DNA of 64,000 nt. Origin: Microcystis elabens FACHB-917. Its GTDB lineage: Bacteria; Cyanobacteriota; Cyanobacteriia; PCC-6307; Cyanobiaceae. Under the pieces are notes generated by a model. The model searched no databases. It was not told where the DNA came from and saw nothing but the letters and a program-made list of their open reading frames with translations. Positions 18,205-27,244 of the stretch are shown one piece after another (the stretch's first letter is position 1; each line of letters opens with the position of its first letter). The position numbers and the translations under genes were made by a program. The DNA lies in the NCBI RefSeq assembly GCF_014698445.1, contig NZ_JACJSZ010000005.1, forward strand, positions 99,494-163,493, in the 5' to 3' direction.

Positions 18205-19047
18205 ATGGCTCACCTTTCCCTGCGGGGTACCCCGCTGTTCTGCGGGGATCGCCCCCTGGAGGCGGTGCTGTTCGACAAGGACGGCACCATGAGCCACAGC
18301 GAACCCATGCTCGTGGCCCTGGCCCAGGCCAGGGTCTTTCACTGTCTGGCGCTGGCCGGGATGGCGGAGGCCGACCCGGTGCGCCACCGCGACCTGGCCG
18401 CCCTGCTGCGGCGCGCCTACGGCCTTTCCGATGACGGCGTCCACCCGGCCGGAACGATGGCGGTGGCCAGCCGCGACCAGAACCTGGTGGCCACCGCCAC
18501 CGCCCTGGCCCAGGTGGGCCTCGGCTGGCCCGAAGCGCTGGCCACGGCCGAGGTGGTGTTCGCCCGCACCGATGGCCTGCACGGCCAGGGGAGTGCCCAG
18601 CGACCGACCCCCACCCCGGGCCTGCGGCCCCTGCTGGAAACCCTGCGGCAGGCGGGCGTGCGCTGCGCCGTGATCAGCAACGACCACGTGGAAGGCATCG
18701 AGGCCTTCCTGGCGGCCCACGATCTGGCGTCCCATGTCCAGGCTATCTGGAGCGCCGAGCATCACCCCCGCAAACCCGACCCCGCCGCCGTCCACGGCCT
18801 CTGCGGAGAGCTGGGCGTGGCGGTGGAGGGCTGCGCCCTGATCGGCGACGCCAACAGCGACCTGCGCATGGCGCGGGCCGCCGGCGTGCCGGTGGTGCTG
18901 GGCTACCGGGCGGGCTGGCGACGGCCGGCGGCGCTGGATGATTCCTTCCCCCAGCTCGACCACTGGCGGGAGCTCAGCGTGGTCGCGGGGGCCGGCGAAG
19001 CGGTGGGAATAAGCTCTCAGCCACCGACCGATCCCCTCCCCCTATGA
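18205..19047 (+). CDS. HAD-superfamily hydrolase (subfamily IA)
   Basis: A 280-residue phosphatase-like HAD protein. Motif I is [13 protein letters not shown], motif [11 protein letters not shown], motif III region HPRKPDP, and motif [18 protein letters not shown]. The cap is helical, as in phosphoglycolate-phosphatase-like enzymes; the substrate is unknown. The stop overlaps the metK start as ATGA, so the pair is coupled and perhaps the enzyme acts on a metabolite of the SAM cycle (inference only). ATG 18205 is used. Confidence 0.86.
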   Translation: MAHLSLRGTPLFCGDRPLEAVLFDKDGTMSHSEPMLVALAQARVFHCLALAGMAEADPVRHRDLAALLRRAYGLSDDGVHPAGTMAVASRDQNLVATATALAQVGLGWPEALATAEVVFARTDGLHGQGSAQRPTPTPGLRPLLETLRQAGVRCAVISNDHVEGIEAFLAAHDLASHVQAIWSAEHHPRKPDPAAVHGLCGELGVAVEGCALIGDANSDLRMARAAGVPVVLGYRAGWRRPAALDDSFPQLDHWRELSVVAGAGEAVGISSQPPTDPLPL

Positions 19048-20303
19048 GCCGTTTCGTCTTCACCTCGGAATCGGTGACGGAAGGCCACCCCGACAAGATC
19101 TGCGATCAGGTGAGCGACGCCGTGCTCGACGCGCTCCTGGCCCAGGACCCCTCCAGCCGGGTGGCCTGCGAGACCGTGGTGAACACCGGGCTCTGCCTGA
19201 TCACGGGGGAAGTCACCACCAACGCCCGCGTCGACTTCAACACCCTGGTGCGGGGGGTGATCGAGAAGATCGGCTACACCGGTGCCCGTGCCGGCGGCTT
19301 CGACGCCCGCAGCTGCGCCGTTCTGATCGCCCTCGACCAGCAGTCGCCGGACATCGCCCAGGGTGTGGATGAGGCCGACGACCATGACGGTGACCCCCTC
19401 GACAAGGTGGGCGCCGGTGACCAGGGCATCATGTTCGGCTACGCCTGCGACGAAACGCCAGAGCTGATGCCCCTGCCCATCAGCCTGGCCCACCGGCTGG
19501 CGCTGCGGTTGGCCCAGGTGCGTCATGACGGCAGTCTCGGCTACCTGCTCCCCGACGGCAAGACCCAGGTGAGCGTGGTGTACGAGAACGACCTCCCCGT
19601 GGCGATCGACACGATCCTCATCTCCACCCAGCACACCGCCGAAGTGGAGGGCATCAGCGACGAGAAGGCGGTGCAGCAGCGGATCCGGGAGGACCTCTGG
19701 ACCCATGTGGTAATGCCCGCCACCGCCGATCTGCCCCTCAAACCCTCCGAGGAGGGCACCCGCTTCTACGTCAACCCCACCGGCAAGTTCGTGGTGGGGG
19801 GCCCCCAGGGTGACGCCGGCCTTACGGGCCGCAAGATCATCGTCGACACCTACGGCGGCTATGCCCGCCACGGCGGCGGCGCCTTCTCGGGCAAGGACCC
19901 CACCAAGGTGGACCGCTCCGCGGCCTACGCGGCCCGTCATGTGGCCAAGGCCCTGGTGGCCGCCGGCCTGGCCCACAAGGCCGAGGTGCAGCTCAGCTAT
20001 GCCATCGGCGTGGCCCGGCCCGTGAGCATCCTGGTGGAGAGCTTCGGCACCGGTGCCCTCAGCAACGCCGACCTCACCGCCCTGGTGCAGGAGCACTTCG
20101 ACCTGCGCCCCGGCGCCATCATCGAAACCTTCGGCCTGCGGGAACTGCCCGGCCAGCGTGGCGGCCGCTTTTACCAGGACGTGGCCGCCTACGGCCACTT
20201 CGGCCGCAAGGATCTCGACCTCCCCTGGGAGGACGTGACCGCCATCGCCGCCACCCTGAAGCAGGCCACGGCGAGCCGTGTCAGCGCTGTATCTGGGAGT
20301 TGA
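19044..20303 (+). CDS. metK: S-adenosylmethionine synthetase
   Basis: MetK forms SAM from methionine and ATP. All signatures are present in the 419-residue product: [17 protein letters not shown], the [18 protein letters not shown] hexapeptide region, [20 protein letters not shown] and [11 protein letters not shown]. Its last nine codons overlap the GTG-started sugar kinase gene by 26 bases, and the C-terminus ([12 protein letters not shown]) departs from usual MetK ends, perhaps because of that overlap. Confidence 0.97.
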   Translation: MSRFVFTSESVTEGHPDKICDQVSDAVLDALLAQDPSSRVACETVVNTGLCLITGEVTTNARVDFNTLVRGVIEKIGYTGARAGGFDARSCAVLIALDQQSPDIAQGVDEADDHDGDPLDKVGAGDQGIMFGYACDETPELMPLPISLAHRLALRLAQVRHDGSLGYLLPDGKTQVSVVYENDLPVAIDTILISTQHTAEVEGISDEKAVQQRIREDLWTHVVMPATADLPLKPSEEGTRFYVNPTGKFVVGGPQGDAGLTGRKIIVDTYGGYARHGGGAFSGKDPTKVDRSAAYAARHVAKALVAAGLAHKAEVQLSYAIGVARPVSILVESFGTGALSNADLTALVQEHFDLRPGAIIETFGLRELPGQRGGRFYQDVAAYGHFGRKDLDLPWEDVTAIAATLKQATASRVSAVSGS

Positions 20304-21606
20304 CCTCGGCAGCAGCGGCCTGCGCCTGGCCGTTCTTGCCGATGCCGGCGAGCCAGGCGGGGACCCCGCCAGCCCCGTCCTGGGCCTGCAGGCCCCCTAC
20401 CCGGGCCGCTTCGAGGACCCCTCGGCCTGGCGCCAGGGCCTGATCGATCTGCTGGCCGCCGTGCCCGGCGAGATCCGGCGGCGGGTGGTGGCCCTGGCCA
20501 TCGATGGCACCTCCGGGACCCTGCTGGCCTGCGGACCCGGAGGCCGCCTGCTGCCGGCACCTCTGGCGGACGCCCTCCCCTACCACCAGGCCTGTCCGGA
20601 GCAGGCCGGGGCCATCGCCTTGCTGCTGGCCGCGGACACCATGGCCTGGGCCGACCATCCGGCCTCCAGCAGCAGCGGCAGCCTGGCCCGGGCCCTGCGT
20701 CTGCTGGACCGGGCCAGGGAGATGGGCCTGGGAACGGGCCTGCTGCTGCGCCACCAGGCCGACTGGCTCATGGGCTGGCTGCTGGACGACTGGCGCTGGG
20801 GCGAGGAGGGCAACAACGTGCGGCTGGGCTGGGACCTGCAGCACAGCCGCTGGCTCGCGGGGGTGGCCGAGGGCCTGGGTGACGCTGTGCTGCCTCAGAT
20901 CCGCAGCGGCGGCAGCCGCCTCGGCCGGCTCGCTCCGGCGGTGGCGACCTGCCTGGGCCTGCCCGCCGACTGCCAGGTGGTGGCCGGCAGCACCGATGCC
21001 AATGCGGCGGTGCTGGCCGCCGATCCCCAGGAGGGCGATGGCATCACGGTGCTGGGCACCACCCTGGTGCTGAAGCAGTTCGTGGCCGCCCCCCTGGCCG
21101 GAGCCGGCCTCAGCAACCACCGGGTGGGTGGCCGCTGGCTGGCCGGGGGTGCCTCCAACGCGGGCGCCGGCATCCTGCGCCGCTTCTTCGACGACGCCCA
21201 GATCGCCGAACTGAGCCGCCAGATCACGCCGGACCGCCCCACGGGACTGGCCCTGCGGCCCCTGAGCCGCCGGGGCGAGCGCTTTCCGGTGGACGACCCC
21301 GAGCTGGAGCCGATCCTGGAGCCGAGGCCAGCCAGCGATGCCCGCTATCTCCAGGCCCTGCTGGAGGGGCTCACCGCCATTGAGGTGGCGGGCTGGCGGC
21401 GGCTGCGGGAGCTGGGGGCGCCGGCCCTGCGGCGGGTGATCAGCGTCGGCGGTGGTGCCCGCAACAGCCTGTGGCGGGCCCTGCGGGCACGTGCCCTGGG
21501 GATCCCGGTGCTGAACCGCCCGAAACGCACGGCGGCCCTGGGCATGGCCCTGATGGCACGGGCCAGCTCCAGGATGGGGGCCGACTCCCCCTCGCTTCGG
21601 CCATGA
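20278..21606 (+). CDS. FGGY-family carbohydrate kinase, D-ribulose-kinase-like
   Basis: A 442-residue actin-fold sugar kinase: [16 protein letters not shown] (phosphate 1), [16 protein letters not shown], the substrate-side [11 protein letters not shown], and the C-terminal [19 protein letters not shown] (adenosine). Cyanobacterial orthologues annotated as xylulokinase were shown in S. elongatus to prefer D-ribulose; by that precedent I infer a D-ribulose kinase feeding Ru5P. It starts with GTG inside metK and ends with an ATGA overlap into a tiny membrane protein gene. Confidence 0.85.
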   Translation: MSALYLGVDLGSSGLRLAVLADAGEPGGDPASPVLGLQAPYPGRFEDPSAWRQGLIDLLAAVPGEIRRRVVALAIDGTSGTLLACGPGGRLLPAPLADALPYHQACPEQAGAIALLLAADTMAWADHPASSSSGSLARALRLLDRAREMGLGTGLLLRHQADWLMGWLLDDWRWGEEGNNVRLGWDLQHSRWLAGVAEGLGDAVLPQIRSGGSRLGRLAPAVATCLGLPADCQVVAGSTDANAAVLAADPQEGDGITVLGTTLVLKQFVAAPLAGAGLSNHRVGGRWLAGGASNAGAGILRRFFDDAQIAELSRQITPDRPTGLALRPLSRRGERFPVDDPELEPILEPRPASDARYLQALLEGLTAIEVAGWRRLRELGAPALRRVISVGGGARNSLWRALRARALGIPVLNRPKRTAALGMALMARASSRMGADSPSLRP

Positions 21607-21722
21607 ACGAACGCCTCCGATCGATCCTCGCCATGGCCCTGTTCGTCGTGCTGGCGGGCTATGTCGGCTTCAGCGCCGTGCGGCTGGGTCTGCTGCTCTG
21701 GCAGCGGTTTGCCGGCGCCTGA
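21603..21722 (+). CDS. Tiny single-helix membrane protein
   Basis: A 39-residue product, [20 protein letters not shown] then VGFSAVRLGLLLWQRFAGA, with one central transmembrane helix and basic ends. ATG overlaps the kinase TGA (ATGA). It resembles small photosystem or stress membrane proteins in size but matches none I know. Translational coupling supports it being expressed. Confidence 0.6.
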   Translation: MNERLRSILAMALFVVLAGYVGFSAVRLGLLLWQRFAGA

Positions 21723-21752
21723 GCCCAGAATTCCCCTAACCGACCGGAACCC

Positions 21753-22025
21753 ATGGCCGCCGATCCCCTCACCGCCGCGGTGAGCGACCGCATCTGCAAG
21801 CACATGAACGACGACCACGCCGAGGCCGTTCTGGCCTACGCGCGCCATTACGGCGGCTGCACCGGGGCCCGCCAGGCCCGGATGGTGGCCGTGGAGCCCC
21901 AGGCGATGCGCCTGGAGGTGGACGGCACCAGGGTGGAGGTGCCCTTCGACCACGCGCTCACCGACAGCGAGGACGCCCACCGCACCCTGGTGGCCATGCT
22001 GCGGTCGCTCCCCGGGAAGGCTTGA
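21753..22025 (+). CDS. DUF2470 domain protein
   Basis: A 90-residue protein with the DUF2470 pattern: DRICKHMNDDHAEAVLAYAR, a Gly/Ala turn, ARMVAVEPQAMRLEV and VPFDHALTDSEDAHRTLVAM. DUF2470 occurs as the C-terminal module of FMN-binding split-barrel/HugZ heme-utilisation proteins and as stand-alone proteins in cyanobacteria and plastids. The His/Asp pair in NDDHAEA is a possible ligand site. The function of the stand-alone form is not established. Confidence 0.83.
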   Translation: MAADPLTAAVSDRICKHMNDDHAEAVLAYARHYGGCTGARQARMVAVEPQAMRLEVDGTRVEVPFDHALTDSEDAHRTLVAMLRSLPGKA

Positions 22026-22061
22026 AGCAGCGACTGCGCCGCCACCGGCGACGCCGGACCC

Positions 22062-22751
22062 CTGACCCTTCTCGCACGCCTGAGCCGGCTTCCGCTCGAC
22101 TGGATCGCCGCCACCCCCTGCCCCCTGTGTCGTGGCCTGCAACCGCCGCAGCACGGGGCCGGAGCGGCCTGCCCGGACTGCCGCCGCAGCCTGCCGCTGC
22201 CAGCTGGGGCCATGAAGGGCAACGAGCCCCTGCTCTGGTGGGCGGCCGGGTCCTACGACGGCGAGCTGCGGCGGTTGCTGCTCGGGCTGCGGCAGCGGCC
22301 TGAGCCCGCCAGGGTGGGCGCCCTGGTGCAGGTGCTGGCGGAGGGGCTGCCCCAATGGCGGCAGCGGCCGCTGGTGGTGCCGGTGCCGAGCTGGAAACGG
22401 CAGGGCAATCCCCTGCCCACGCTGGTGTGCCGCCAGCTCGTCCACCAGCTCGGGTATCGCCGGGCCGACCTGCTGGAGCGGTCCCGGCCCGTGCTCGGCC
22501 AGCACCACCTCGGCAGGGCCCTGCGCCTGGCCAACCAGGAGGGAGCCTTCCGCTGTCGCCGCGGGCCCCGCCTCGGCGAGGCCCTGGGCCGGCCGGTCCT
22601 GATCGTCGACGACATCCTCACCAGTGGGGCCACCGCCTGCAGCGCCGCCACGGCCCTGGAGTCCCTCGGCTGGCAGGTGGTGGGACTCCTCTGCCTGGCC
22701 CGCACGCCCCGGGGGCGCTCCCGGATGGGCCGGTCCCCCAGCGGTCCGTGA
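22062..22751 (+). CDS. ComF-family phosphoribosyltransferase-like protein (start uncertain)
   Basis: The conserved PRTase part has VVPVPSWKRQGNP, LVHQLGYRRADLLERSRPVLGQ, RPVLIVDDILTSGATACSAA (PRPP-binding loop) and VVGLLCLARTP. In ComF this domain follows a zinc ribbon. Here the upstream in-frame sequence encodes ATPCPLCRGLQPPQHG...CPDCRRSL, the expected zinc fingers, yet no ATG/GTG/TTG lies before it in frame. Either a CTG (such as 22062) is used, a frameshift separates it from TTG 22022, or translation begins at ATG 22212 and the ribbon is lost. Its role in DNA uptake is inferred from the family. Confidence 0.75.
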   Translation: MTLLARLSRLPLDWIAATPCPLCRGLQPPQHGAGAACPDCRRSLPLPAGAMKGNEPLLWWAAGSYDGELRRLLLGLRQRPEPARVGALVQVLAEGLPQWRQRPLVVPVPSWKRQGNPLPTLVCRQLVHQLGYRRADLLERSRPVLGQHHLGRALRLANQEGAFRCRRGPRLGEALGRPVLIVDDILTSGATACSAATALESLGWQVVGLLCLARTPRGRSRMGRSPSGP

Positions 22752-22781
22752 TCTAAGATCACTGCGTCGCTTCGGCGACGA

Positions 22782-22854
22782 GCCGGGATAGCTCAGTTGG
22801 TAGAGCAGGCGACTGAAAATCGCCGTGTCCCCAGTTCAAATCTGGGTCCTGGCA
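22782..22854 (+). tRNA. tRNA-Phe (GAA)
   Basis: A 73-base cloverleaf: acceptor GCCGGGA pairs with TCCTGGC (one G-T pair), D arm GCTC...GAGC, anticodon stem GGCGA/TCGCC with loop CTGAAAA giving anticodon GAA, and T arm CCCAG-TTCAAAT-CTGGG. CCA is not encoded. Confidence 0.97.
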
Positions 22855-22885
22855 TTGCGTGCGGACTGCTCTGCAGCCCATCACC

Positions 22886-23119
22886 ATGCCCCATCAGCCC
22901 CCGACCTCCAGCCAGATCTTCAACAACGCCGACAGCTTCGCCCAGGCGTTCGATGAGGCCTGGCAGGAGCACAGTCGACAGGATCCCTCCCACGGGCTCT
23001 CGAGCGCCGAGAAGCTTGAGGCGATCCTCGGCCGGGTGGCGAGCCACCCCTTCGCCGAAGCCGATCCGGCCATGGCCCGCCAGGTGGGGGCCTTCCGGAT
23101 TCGCCTGCTCGCCCTTTAG
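22886..23119 (+). CDS. Small conserved hypothetical protein upstream of cpcT
   Basis: A 77-residue soluble, helical protein (QIFNNADSFAQAFDEAWQEH, ending GAFRIRLLAL). ATG 22886 is preferred; a GTG nearer the tRNA would leave only four bases between. It ends nine bases before the cpcT ATG, and its stop supplies part of the cpcT ribosome site, so the two are probably cotranscribed. No family is recognised. Confidence 0.6.
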   Translation: MPHQPPTSSQIFNNADSFAQAFDEAWQEHSRQDPSHGLSSAEKLEAILGRVASHPFAEADPAMARQVGAFRIRLLAL

Positions 23120-23128
23120 GTGGCGCCC

Positions 23129-23722
23129 ATGAGCAGCTCCCTCGCCCGCCTTCTGCAGCTCCTGAGCGGTGGCTTCAGCAACCAGAGCCAGGCCTTCGAC
23201 AATCCGCCCCTCTACGCCCACATCCTGGTCAAGTTCCGGCCGCTGCCCCAGCTGGCGCCAGGCTCGCTGCTGCTGGAGCAGTCCTACGCCATCTCGCCTG
23301 GCACGCCGTACAGGATCCGGGTGCTGCGCGCCGAGTGCCGCGACGGCGAGCTGATCATCCACAACCAGGCCCTGCAGGAAGAACAGCGTTTCTGGGGCGC
23401 CATCGAGGATGAGGGGCGACGCCGCAGCATCGCGGCGGCCGACCTCCTGCCCCTCGAGGGCTGCACTTATGTGGTGCGGGAGGTGGGCGACGGCTTCACC
23501 GGTGAGGTGGAACCTGGTTGCCGCTGCCTCGTGGAGCGCAAGGGCAGCCTCGCCTACCTGGTCAGCAGCTTCGAGATCGATTCCCGCGGCATGCGCACGA
23601 TCGACCGGGGCCACGATCCGGCCACCCATGAACAGCTCTGGGGATCCCTGGCCGGCCCCTTCGAGTTCGAGCGCACCGACGACTACCGCGGCGAACTGCC
23701 CGCCTCCTGGCTGGAGATCTGA
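23129..23722 (+). CDS. cpcT: Phycocyanobilin lyase CpcT (CpeT/CpcT family)
   Basis: CpcT attaches phycocyanobilin to Cys153 of the phycocyanin beta subunit. The 197-residue product matches the family: LLSGGFSNQSQAF, HILVKFRPLPQLAPGSLLLE, EQSYAISPGTPYRIRVL, LEGCTYVVREVGDGFTGEV and SFEIDSRGMRTIDRGHD. ATG 23129 follows AGG by nine bases; GTG 23120 is an alternative. Position at the head of the phycocyanin locus supports CpcT rather than a phycoerythrin-type CpeT. Confidence 0.92.
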   Translation: MSSSLARLLQLLSGGFSNQSQAFDNPPLYAHILVKFRPLPQLAPGSLLLEQSYAISPGTPYRIRVLRAECRDGELIIHNQALQEEQRFWGAIEDEGRRRSIAAADLLPLEGCTYVVREVGDGFTGEVEPGCRCLVERKGSLAYLVSSFEIDSRGMRTIDRGHDPATHEQLWGSLAGPFEFERTDDYRGELPASWLEI

Positions 23723-23738
23723 TCGGGCAGGGGCCCAT

Positions 23739-24167
23739 TCAGCCGGCGATCAGCTCGTCCATGAAGGGCTGCTCCCCCTCCTCCAGGAAGGGGTCGACCT
23801 CCTCCTGTCCCAGATCGAAGGGATCCGCCACCGGCAGGGAAGCCGGCGGCTCCTGCTGCAGCGCCGGCGGCTGCACCGCCTGCAGATGGCGGGTCGTGCC
23901 AGTGCGATCCAGACCCCGCAGGGCCGCCTCGATCCTGGCCAGGCGCTCTTCGGTGTCCCCGAGGCGCTCGTCCATGGCGGCCCCATGGGCGGCCTCGAGG
24001 TCGGCGACCTCCTCGAGCCGCGCCCCGATGCGATCCTCGTGGCCCCCGAGCCGTTCTTCAAGCTCCAGCAGGCGGTAGGTGAGCGCTTCGGCGACCTGGG
24101 ACAACACCTGAAGCTGATCGGCCAATCGGAGGGAGGAGTCCTCGGGCGTGGACACAACAGAAGCCAT
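23739..24167 (-). CDS. Coiled-coil hypothetical protein
   Basis: A 142-residue acidic protein. Residues 10-75 (LRLADQLQVLSQVAEALTYR, then LLELEERLGGHEDRIGARLE) show heptad-like Leu/Ala spacing, followed by a second helical stretch and a Pro/Glu-rich tail (LGQEEVDPFLEEGEQPFMDE). ATG 24167 (MASVVSTPED) is preferred over more distant starts, which read into the promoter region of the divergent cpcC1. The function is unknown; its location between cpcT and cpcC1 is worth noting. Confidence 0.6.
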   Translation of the reverse strand: MASVVSTPEDSSLRLADQLQVLSQVAEALTYRLLELEERLGGHEDRIGARLEEVADLEAAHGAAMDERLGDTEERLARIEAALRGLDRTGTTRHLQAVQPPALQQEPPASLPVADPFDLGQEEVDPFLEEGEQPFMDELIAG

Positions 24168-24432
24168 GACGGCACCGGGATGATGGCCGGATGGTATCGG
24201 CGTGGGGCCGACCCGCCAGGGGTGACCCTGGCCGGGGGGTTTGTAACGATTCTGAAAACCCTGTCGTGGCGAGCGGACAGGCCCATAGGATCCGCCTTGC
24301 AGCCCATGATCGGGACGTTTCCTGCAGCCGTCCTTGAAGGCGTCCACGGATTGGCAGCGGCCATGCGCCCTGCCCACGTCCCCTGCCCACCGACCTTCTC
24401 TCCAACCGCCTCACCCCCCGGCACCCACGCTC

Positions 24433-25278
24433 ATGACACTTGCCAACGCTGCCTATCTGGGCATCGAGCGTTTCTCCAGCGACCGCAACAAGGAAAACTG
24501 GACGAACGCAACGGAAAACGACAAGGCCGCCCTGATCCGCGCCGTCTACAAGCAGGTGCTCGGCAATCAGTACGTCATGGCCAGCGAGCGGCTCAGCGGT
24601 CCGGAGTCCCTCTTCAAGCGTGGTTACCTGAGCGTGCGGGAGTTCGTGCGCCAGGTGGCCAAGAGCGGGCTCTACAAGGCCAAGTTCTTCGAGAACTGCA
24701 ACCCCTACCGGTTCATCGAGCTGAACTTCAAGCATCTCCTCGGCCGGGCTCCCCAGAACAAGGCCGAGATGCTGCAGCACTTCACGATCCTGCAGGAGCA
24801 GGGCTACGACGCCGAGATCGACTCCTACCTCGACAGCGCCGAGTACCAGAACCGTTTCGGCGAGGAAGTGGTTCCCTACCTGCACGGCTGGGACTACTCC
24901 TCCGGTCAGCAGGGCCTGCAGTTCTCCTACATGCTGCAGCTCACCCGGGGGGTGGGCGCCTCGGTGCGGGGCGATCTGCTCAAGAACCAGTCGCGCCTCA
25001 ACCCCTCGGTGCATGCGGAAGCCCCCATGCCGGTGGTGAGCCCCAACGCCCGCGGCAGCGTCTTCCGCAAGGTCACCACCGACGGCATCACCCGCCAGGG
25101 GGTGGGTGCCGGCGAGGAGGGACGCACCTTCCGGGTCGAGATCTCCGGCTTCAACAACTACCGCCTGCACAAGCGCAGCAACCGGGTCCGCTTCATCCCC
25201 TTCAACAAACTGCTTCAGACCCAGCAGCAGATCCTGCGCGAAGGCGGCCGCATCGCCAGCATCACCCCGGTCAACTGA
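24433..25278 (+). CDS. cpcC: Phycobilisome rod linker CpcC (copy 1)
   Basis: A 281-residue rod linker that joins phycocyanin hexamers. N-terminal PBS-linker domain at about residues 20-145 with IRAVYKQVLGNQYVMASERL, FKRGYLSVREFVRQVAKSGLY, NFKHLLGRAPQNKAEMLQHF and SAEYQNRFGEEVVPY; C-terminal CpcD-like domain from about 232 (TFRVEISGFNNYRLHKRSNR to EGGRIASITPVN). ATG 24433 begins MTLANAAYLGIERF as in other CpcC proteins. It is followed by cpcD and then the first cpcBA. Confidence 0.94.
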   Translation: MTLANAAYLGIERFSSDRNKENWTNATENDKAALIRAVYKQVLGNQYVMASERLSGPESLFKRGYLSVREFVRQVAKSGLYKAKFFENCNPYRFIELNFKHLLGRAPQNKAEMLQHFTILQEQGYDAEIDSYLDSAEYQNRFGEEVVPYLHGWDYSSGQQGLQFSYMLQLTRGVGASVRGDLLKNQSRLNPSVHAEAPMPVVSPNARGSVFRKVTTDGITRQGVGAGEEGRTFRVEISGFNNYRLHKRSNRVRFIPFNKLLQTQQQILREGGRIASITPVN

Positions 25279-25321
25279 GCAGGTTCCACGTTCAGACCTT
25301 CCCCCCTACCCCTCCGAATCC

Positions 25322-25582
25322 ATGAAGGTTTCCGCAGGTACCCGAGGCACCGGCCTCAACAGCTCCCGTCAGGTGGCCTTCACCGTCACCGGCGTCAGCA
25401 ACAATGACTACTCCCGCACTGCGGACATGGTCATGAACGTGCCGTTCACCCGCATGAACGAGACCATGCGTCTGGTCCACGCCATGGGCGGCAAGATCGT
25501 CAGTGTCTCCGTGACCGGCGGCGGCACCGGTGGCGCCGAGGCACCGGCCCCCCGCAAGGGCAAGGCGAAGACCGAGGGCTGA
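25322..25582 (+). CDS. cpcD: Rod-capping linker CpcD
   Basis: An 86-residue CpcD-domain protein that terminates the distal end of phycocyanin rods. The conserved segment is VMNVPFTRMNETMRLVHAMG and GGKIVSVSVTGG. The last 15 residues (APAPRKGKAKTEG) are a basic extension not found in typical CpcD. It lies 43 bases after cpcC1, and a hairpin follows before cpcB1. Confidence 0.88.
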   Translation: MKVSAGTRGTGLNSSRQVAFTVTGVSNNDYSRTADMVMNVPFTRMNETMRLVHAMGGKIVSVSVTGGGTGGAEAPAPRKGKAKTEG

Positions 25583-25609
25583 GGCCCTCCTTCTCTCCAC
25601 CGTTTCGCT

Positions 25610-25636
25610 GGGTCCCCTTTGAGGGGACCCATTTTC
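25610..25636 (+). terminator. Hairpin after cpcD, weak terminator or processing site
   Basis: A perfect eight-base-pair stem, GGGTCCCC (25610-25617) with GGGGACCC (25623-25630), loop TTTGA, followed by ATTTTC. Only four T residues follow, so read-through into cpcB1 may be partial. The same GGGTCCCC/GGGGACCC stem reappears in the strong terminators after both cpcA copies. Confidence 0.75.
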
Positions 25637-25939
25637 ATGGGCCCGGTTCCCGGGTCGGGTCGCCGGTCCTTACTCCCATCCGCCGAAAGGGGCGTCCAGG
25701 CTGAACTCCGGAGGCCCCTCTGGCGGCCAGAACCATTGTGGTGGCTTGGATCCTGGCGGTAGTGACCATTTATGAAGGCACGCCCATCCATCGGACGCCG
25801 TCACCAACAATAGGTAGGTCTTTCGGAGCGATGCCCGGCCCTGGCCAGGCGATCATCGAAAGCAACGATGCAGTCGACGTCAGCCAGGCCTCCCCCCGGA
25901 CTGACGCTCCAGACTCGACCCCCTTACCCACCCCATCCC

Positions 25940-25971
25940 GACGTTCGACGTCGAGAACAGGAGCTAACTCA
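25940..25971 (+). promoter_or_regulatory. cpcB leader hairpin and ribosome site
   Basis: A palindrome GACGTTCGACGTC (25940-25952) precedes AGGAG (25959-25963), eight bases before ATG 25972. The same leader is present before the second cpcB (28366-28397). A 5' hairpin next to the ribosome site could stabilise this abundant mRNA or tune initiation; this is inference. The gap from about 25637 to 25938 must hold the promoter, but I cannot fix a -10/-35 pair. Confidence 0.55.
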
Positions 25972-26490
25972 ATGTTCGACGCCTTCACCAAGGTCGTTGC
26001 TCAGGCTGATGCCCGCGGCGAATTCCTCAACGCTGGTCAGATCGACGCCCTGGCGTCGATGGTTGCCGAGAGCAACAAGCGCATGGATGCCGTGAACCGC
26101 ATCACCTCCAACGCTTCCAAGATCGTCACCAACGCGGCCCGCGATCTGTTCGACCAACAGCCCGCCCTGATCGCTCCCGGCGGCAACGCCTACACCCATC
26201 GCCGCATGGCTGCCTGCCTGCGCGACATGGAGATCGTTCTCCGCTACGTCACCTACGCCATCTTCACCGGTGACGCTTCCGTCCTGGAAGATCGCTGCCT
26301 CAACGGCCTCCGCGAGACCTACCTCGCCCTCGGCGTTCCCGGCGCTTCCGTCGCTGAAGGCATCCGCAAGATGAAGGACGCGGCCATCGGCATCGCCAAC
26401 GACCGCAACGGCATCACCCAGGGCGACTGCTCCTCCCTGATGTCCGAAATCGGCACCTACTTCGATCGCGCAGCTGCCGCTGTCGCCTGA
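25972..26490 (+). CDS. cpcB: Phycocyanin beta subunit (copy 1)
   Basis: A 172-residue globin-fold phycobiliprotein. Chromophore cysteines are Cys82 (in [10 protein letters not shown]) and Cys153 (in [10 protein letters not shown]); Asn72, methylated in the family, lies in [10 protein letters not shown]. With CpcA it forms the (alpha-beta)6 rod discs. Cys153 is served by CpcT; the Cys82 lyase is not in this window. It is followed 56 bases later by cpcA. The protein sequence is identical to that of the second copy. Confidence 0.98.
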   Translation: MFDAFTKVVAQADARGEFLNAGQIDALASMVAESNKRMDAVNRITSNASKIVTNAARDLFDQQPALIAPGGNAYTHRRMAACLRDMEIVLRYVTYAIFTGDASVLEDRCLNGLRETYLALGVPGASVAEGIRKMKDAAIGIANDRNGITQGDCSSLMSEIGTYFDRAAAAVA

Positions 26491-26546
26491 TCATCGGCTG
26501 ATCCCCGTTCCATCTTCCGGTTCACCTTCTCTCCAACAACCTCCCC

Positions 26547-27035
26547 ATGAAGACTCCCCTCACCGAGGCCGTCGCCGCCGCTGATTCCCAGGGCCGCTTC
26601 CTGTCCAACACCGAGCTCAACGCCGCCTTCGGCCGCTTCGAGCGCGCCAAGAACGCCCTGGAAGCCGCCAAGGCTCTTACCGCCAACGCCGACTCCCTGG
26701 TGAACGGCGCCGCCCAGGCCGTCTACAACAAGTTCCCCTACACCACCCAGATGCAGGGGAGCAACTACGCCTCCGACGCCCGCGGCAAGGCCAAGTGTGC
26801 CCGTGACATCGGCTACTACCTCCGCATGGTCACCTACTGCCTGGTCGCCGGCGGCACCGGCCCCATGGATGAGTACCTCGTGGCCGGTCTCGACGAGATC
26901 AACCGCACCTTCGAGCTCTCCCCCTCCTGGTACGTCGAAGCCCTGACCTACATCAAGGCCAACCACGGCGTCTCCGGCGATGCCGGCGTCATCGCCAACA
27001 ACTACATCGATTACGCCATCAGCGCTCTCGTCTGA
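26547..27035 (+). CDS. cpcA: Phycocyanin alpha subunit (copy 1)
   Basis: A 162-residue alpha subunit, [20 protein letters not shown] at the start. The bilin-binding Cys84 is in [20 protein letters not shown], the site loaded by CpcE/CpcF encoded downstream. It ends [12 protein letters not shown]. It is followed by a strong terminator, and is identical to the second copy in DNA sequence as far as I can compare. Confidence 0.98.
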   Translation: MKTPLTEAVAAADSQGRFLSNTELNAAFGRFERAKNALEAAKALTANADSLVNGAAQAVYNKFPYTTQMQGSNYASDARGKAKCARDIGYYLRMVTYCLVAGGTGPMDEYLVAGLDEINRTFELSPSWYVEALTYIKANHGVSGDAGVIANNYIDYAISALV

Positions 27036-27059
27036 GCTCTATCGGCCATCGCTGTTTCC

Positions 27060-27087
27060 GGGTCCCCTGCGGGGGACCCTTTTTTTT
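27060..27087 (+). terminator. Terminator of cpcB1A1
   Basis: Stem GGGTCCCC (27060-27067) with GGGGACCC (27072-27079), loop TGCG, then eight T residues. A further T-rich stretch (TCTTTTTTCC) follows. It separates cpcB1A1 from cpcC2. Confidence 0.93.
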
Positions 27088-27244
27088 GGTCTTTTTTCCG
27101 GATGGAGTCCTGACGGCCCAAAGCCTGCAGCTTCTCATCTGCTGTAACGATCGAACATCATCTCGAAATCCTGTGCGGAGTCCCTCATAGGATCCGGACG
27201 GTGCACCGTACGTGTGCAGTCCTCCCCCTTCCGGCCCGCCATCC

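Larger units (their letters stand above)
25939..27119 (+). repeat. cpcBA repeat, copy 1
   Basis: This 1,181-bp block (leader, cpcB, spacer, cpcA, terminator) recurs at 28365-29545. Reading the two side by side I find one difference, T at 26277 versus C at 28703. The flanks diverge abruptly: only loosely similar sequence precedes it and none follows GACGGCCC. Confidence 0.95.
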
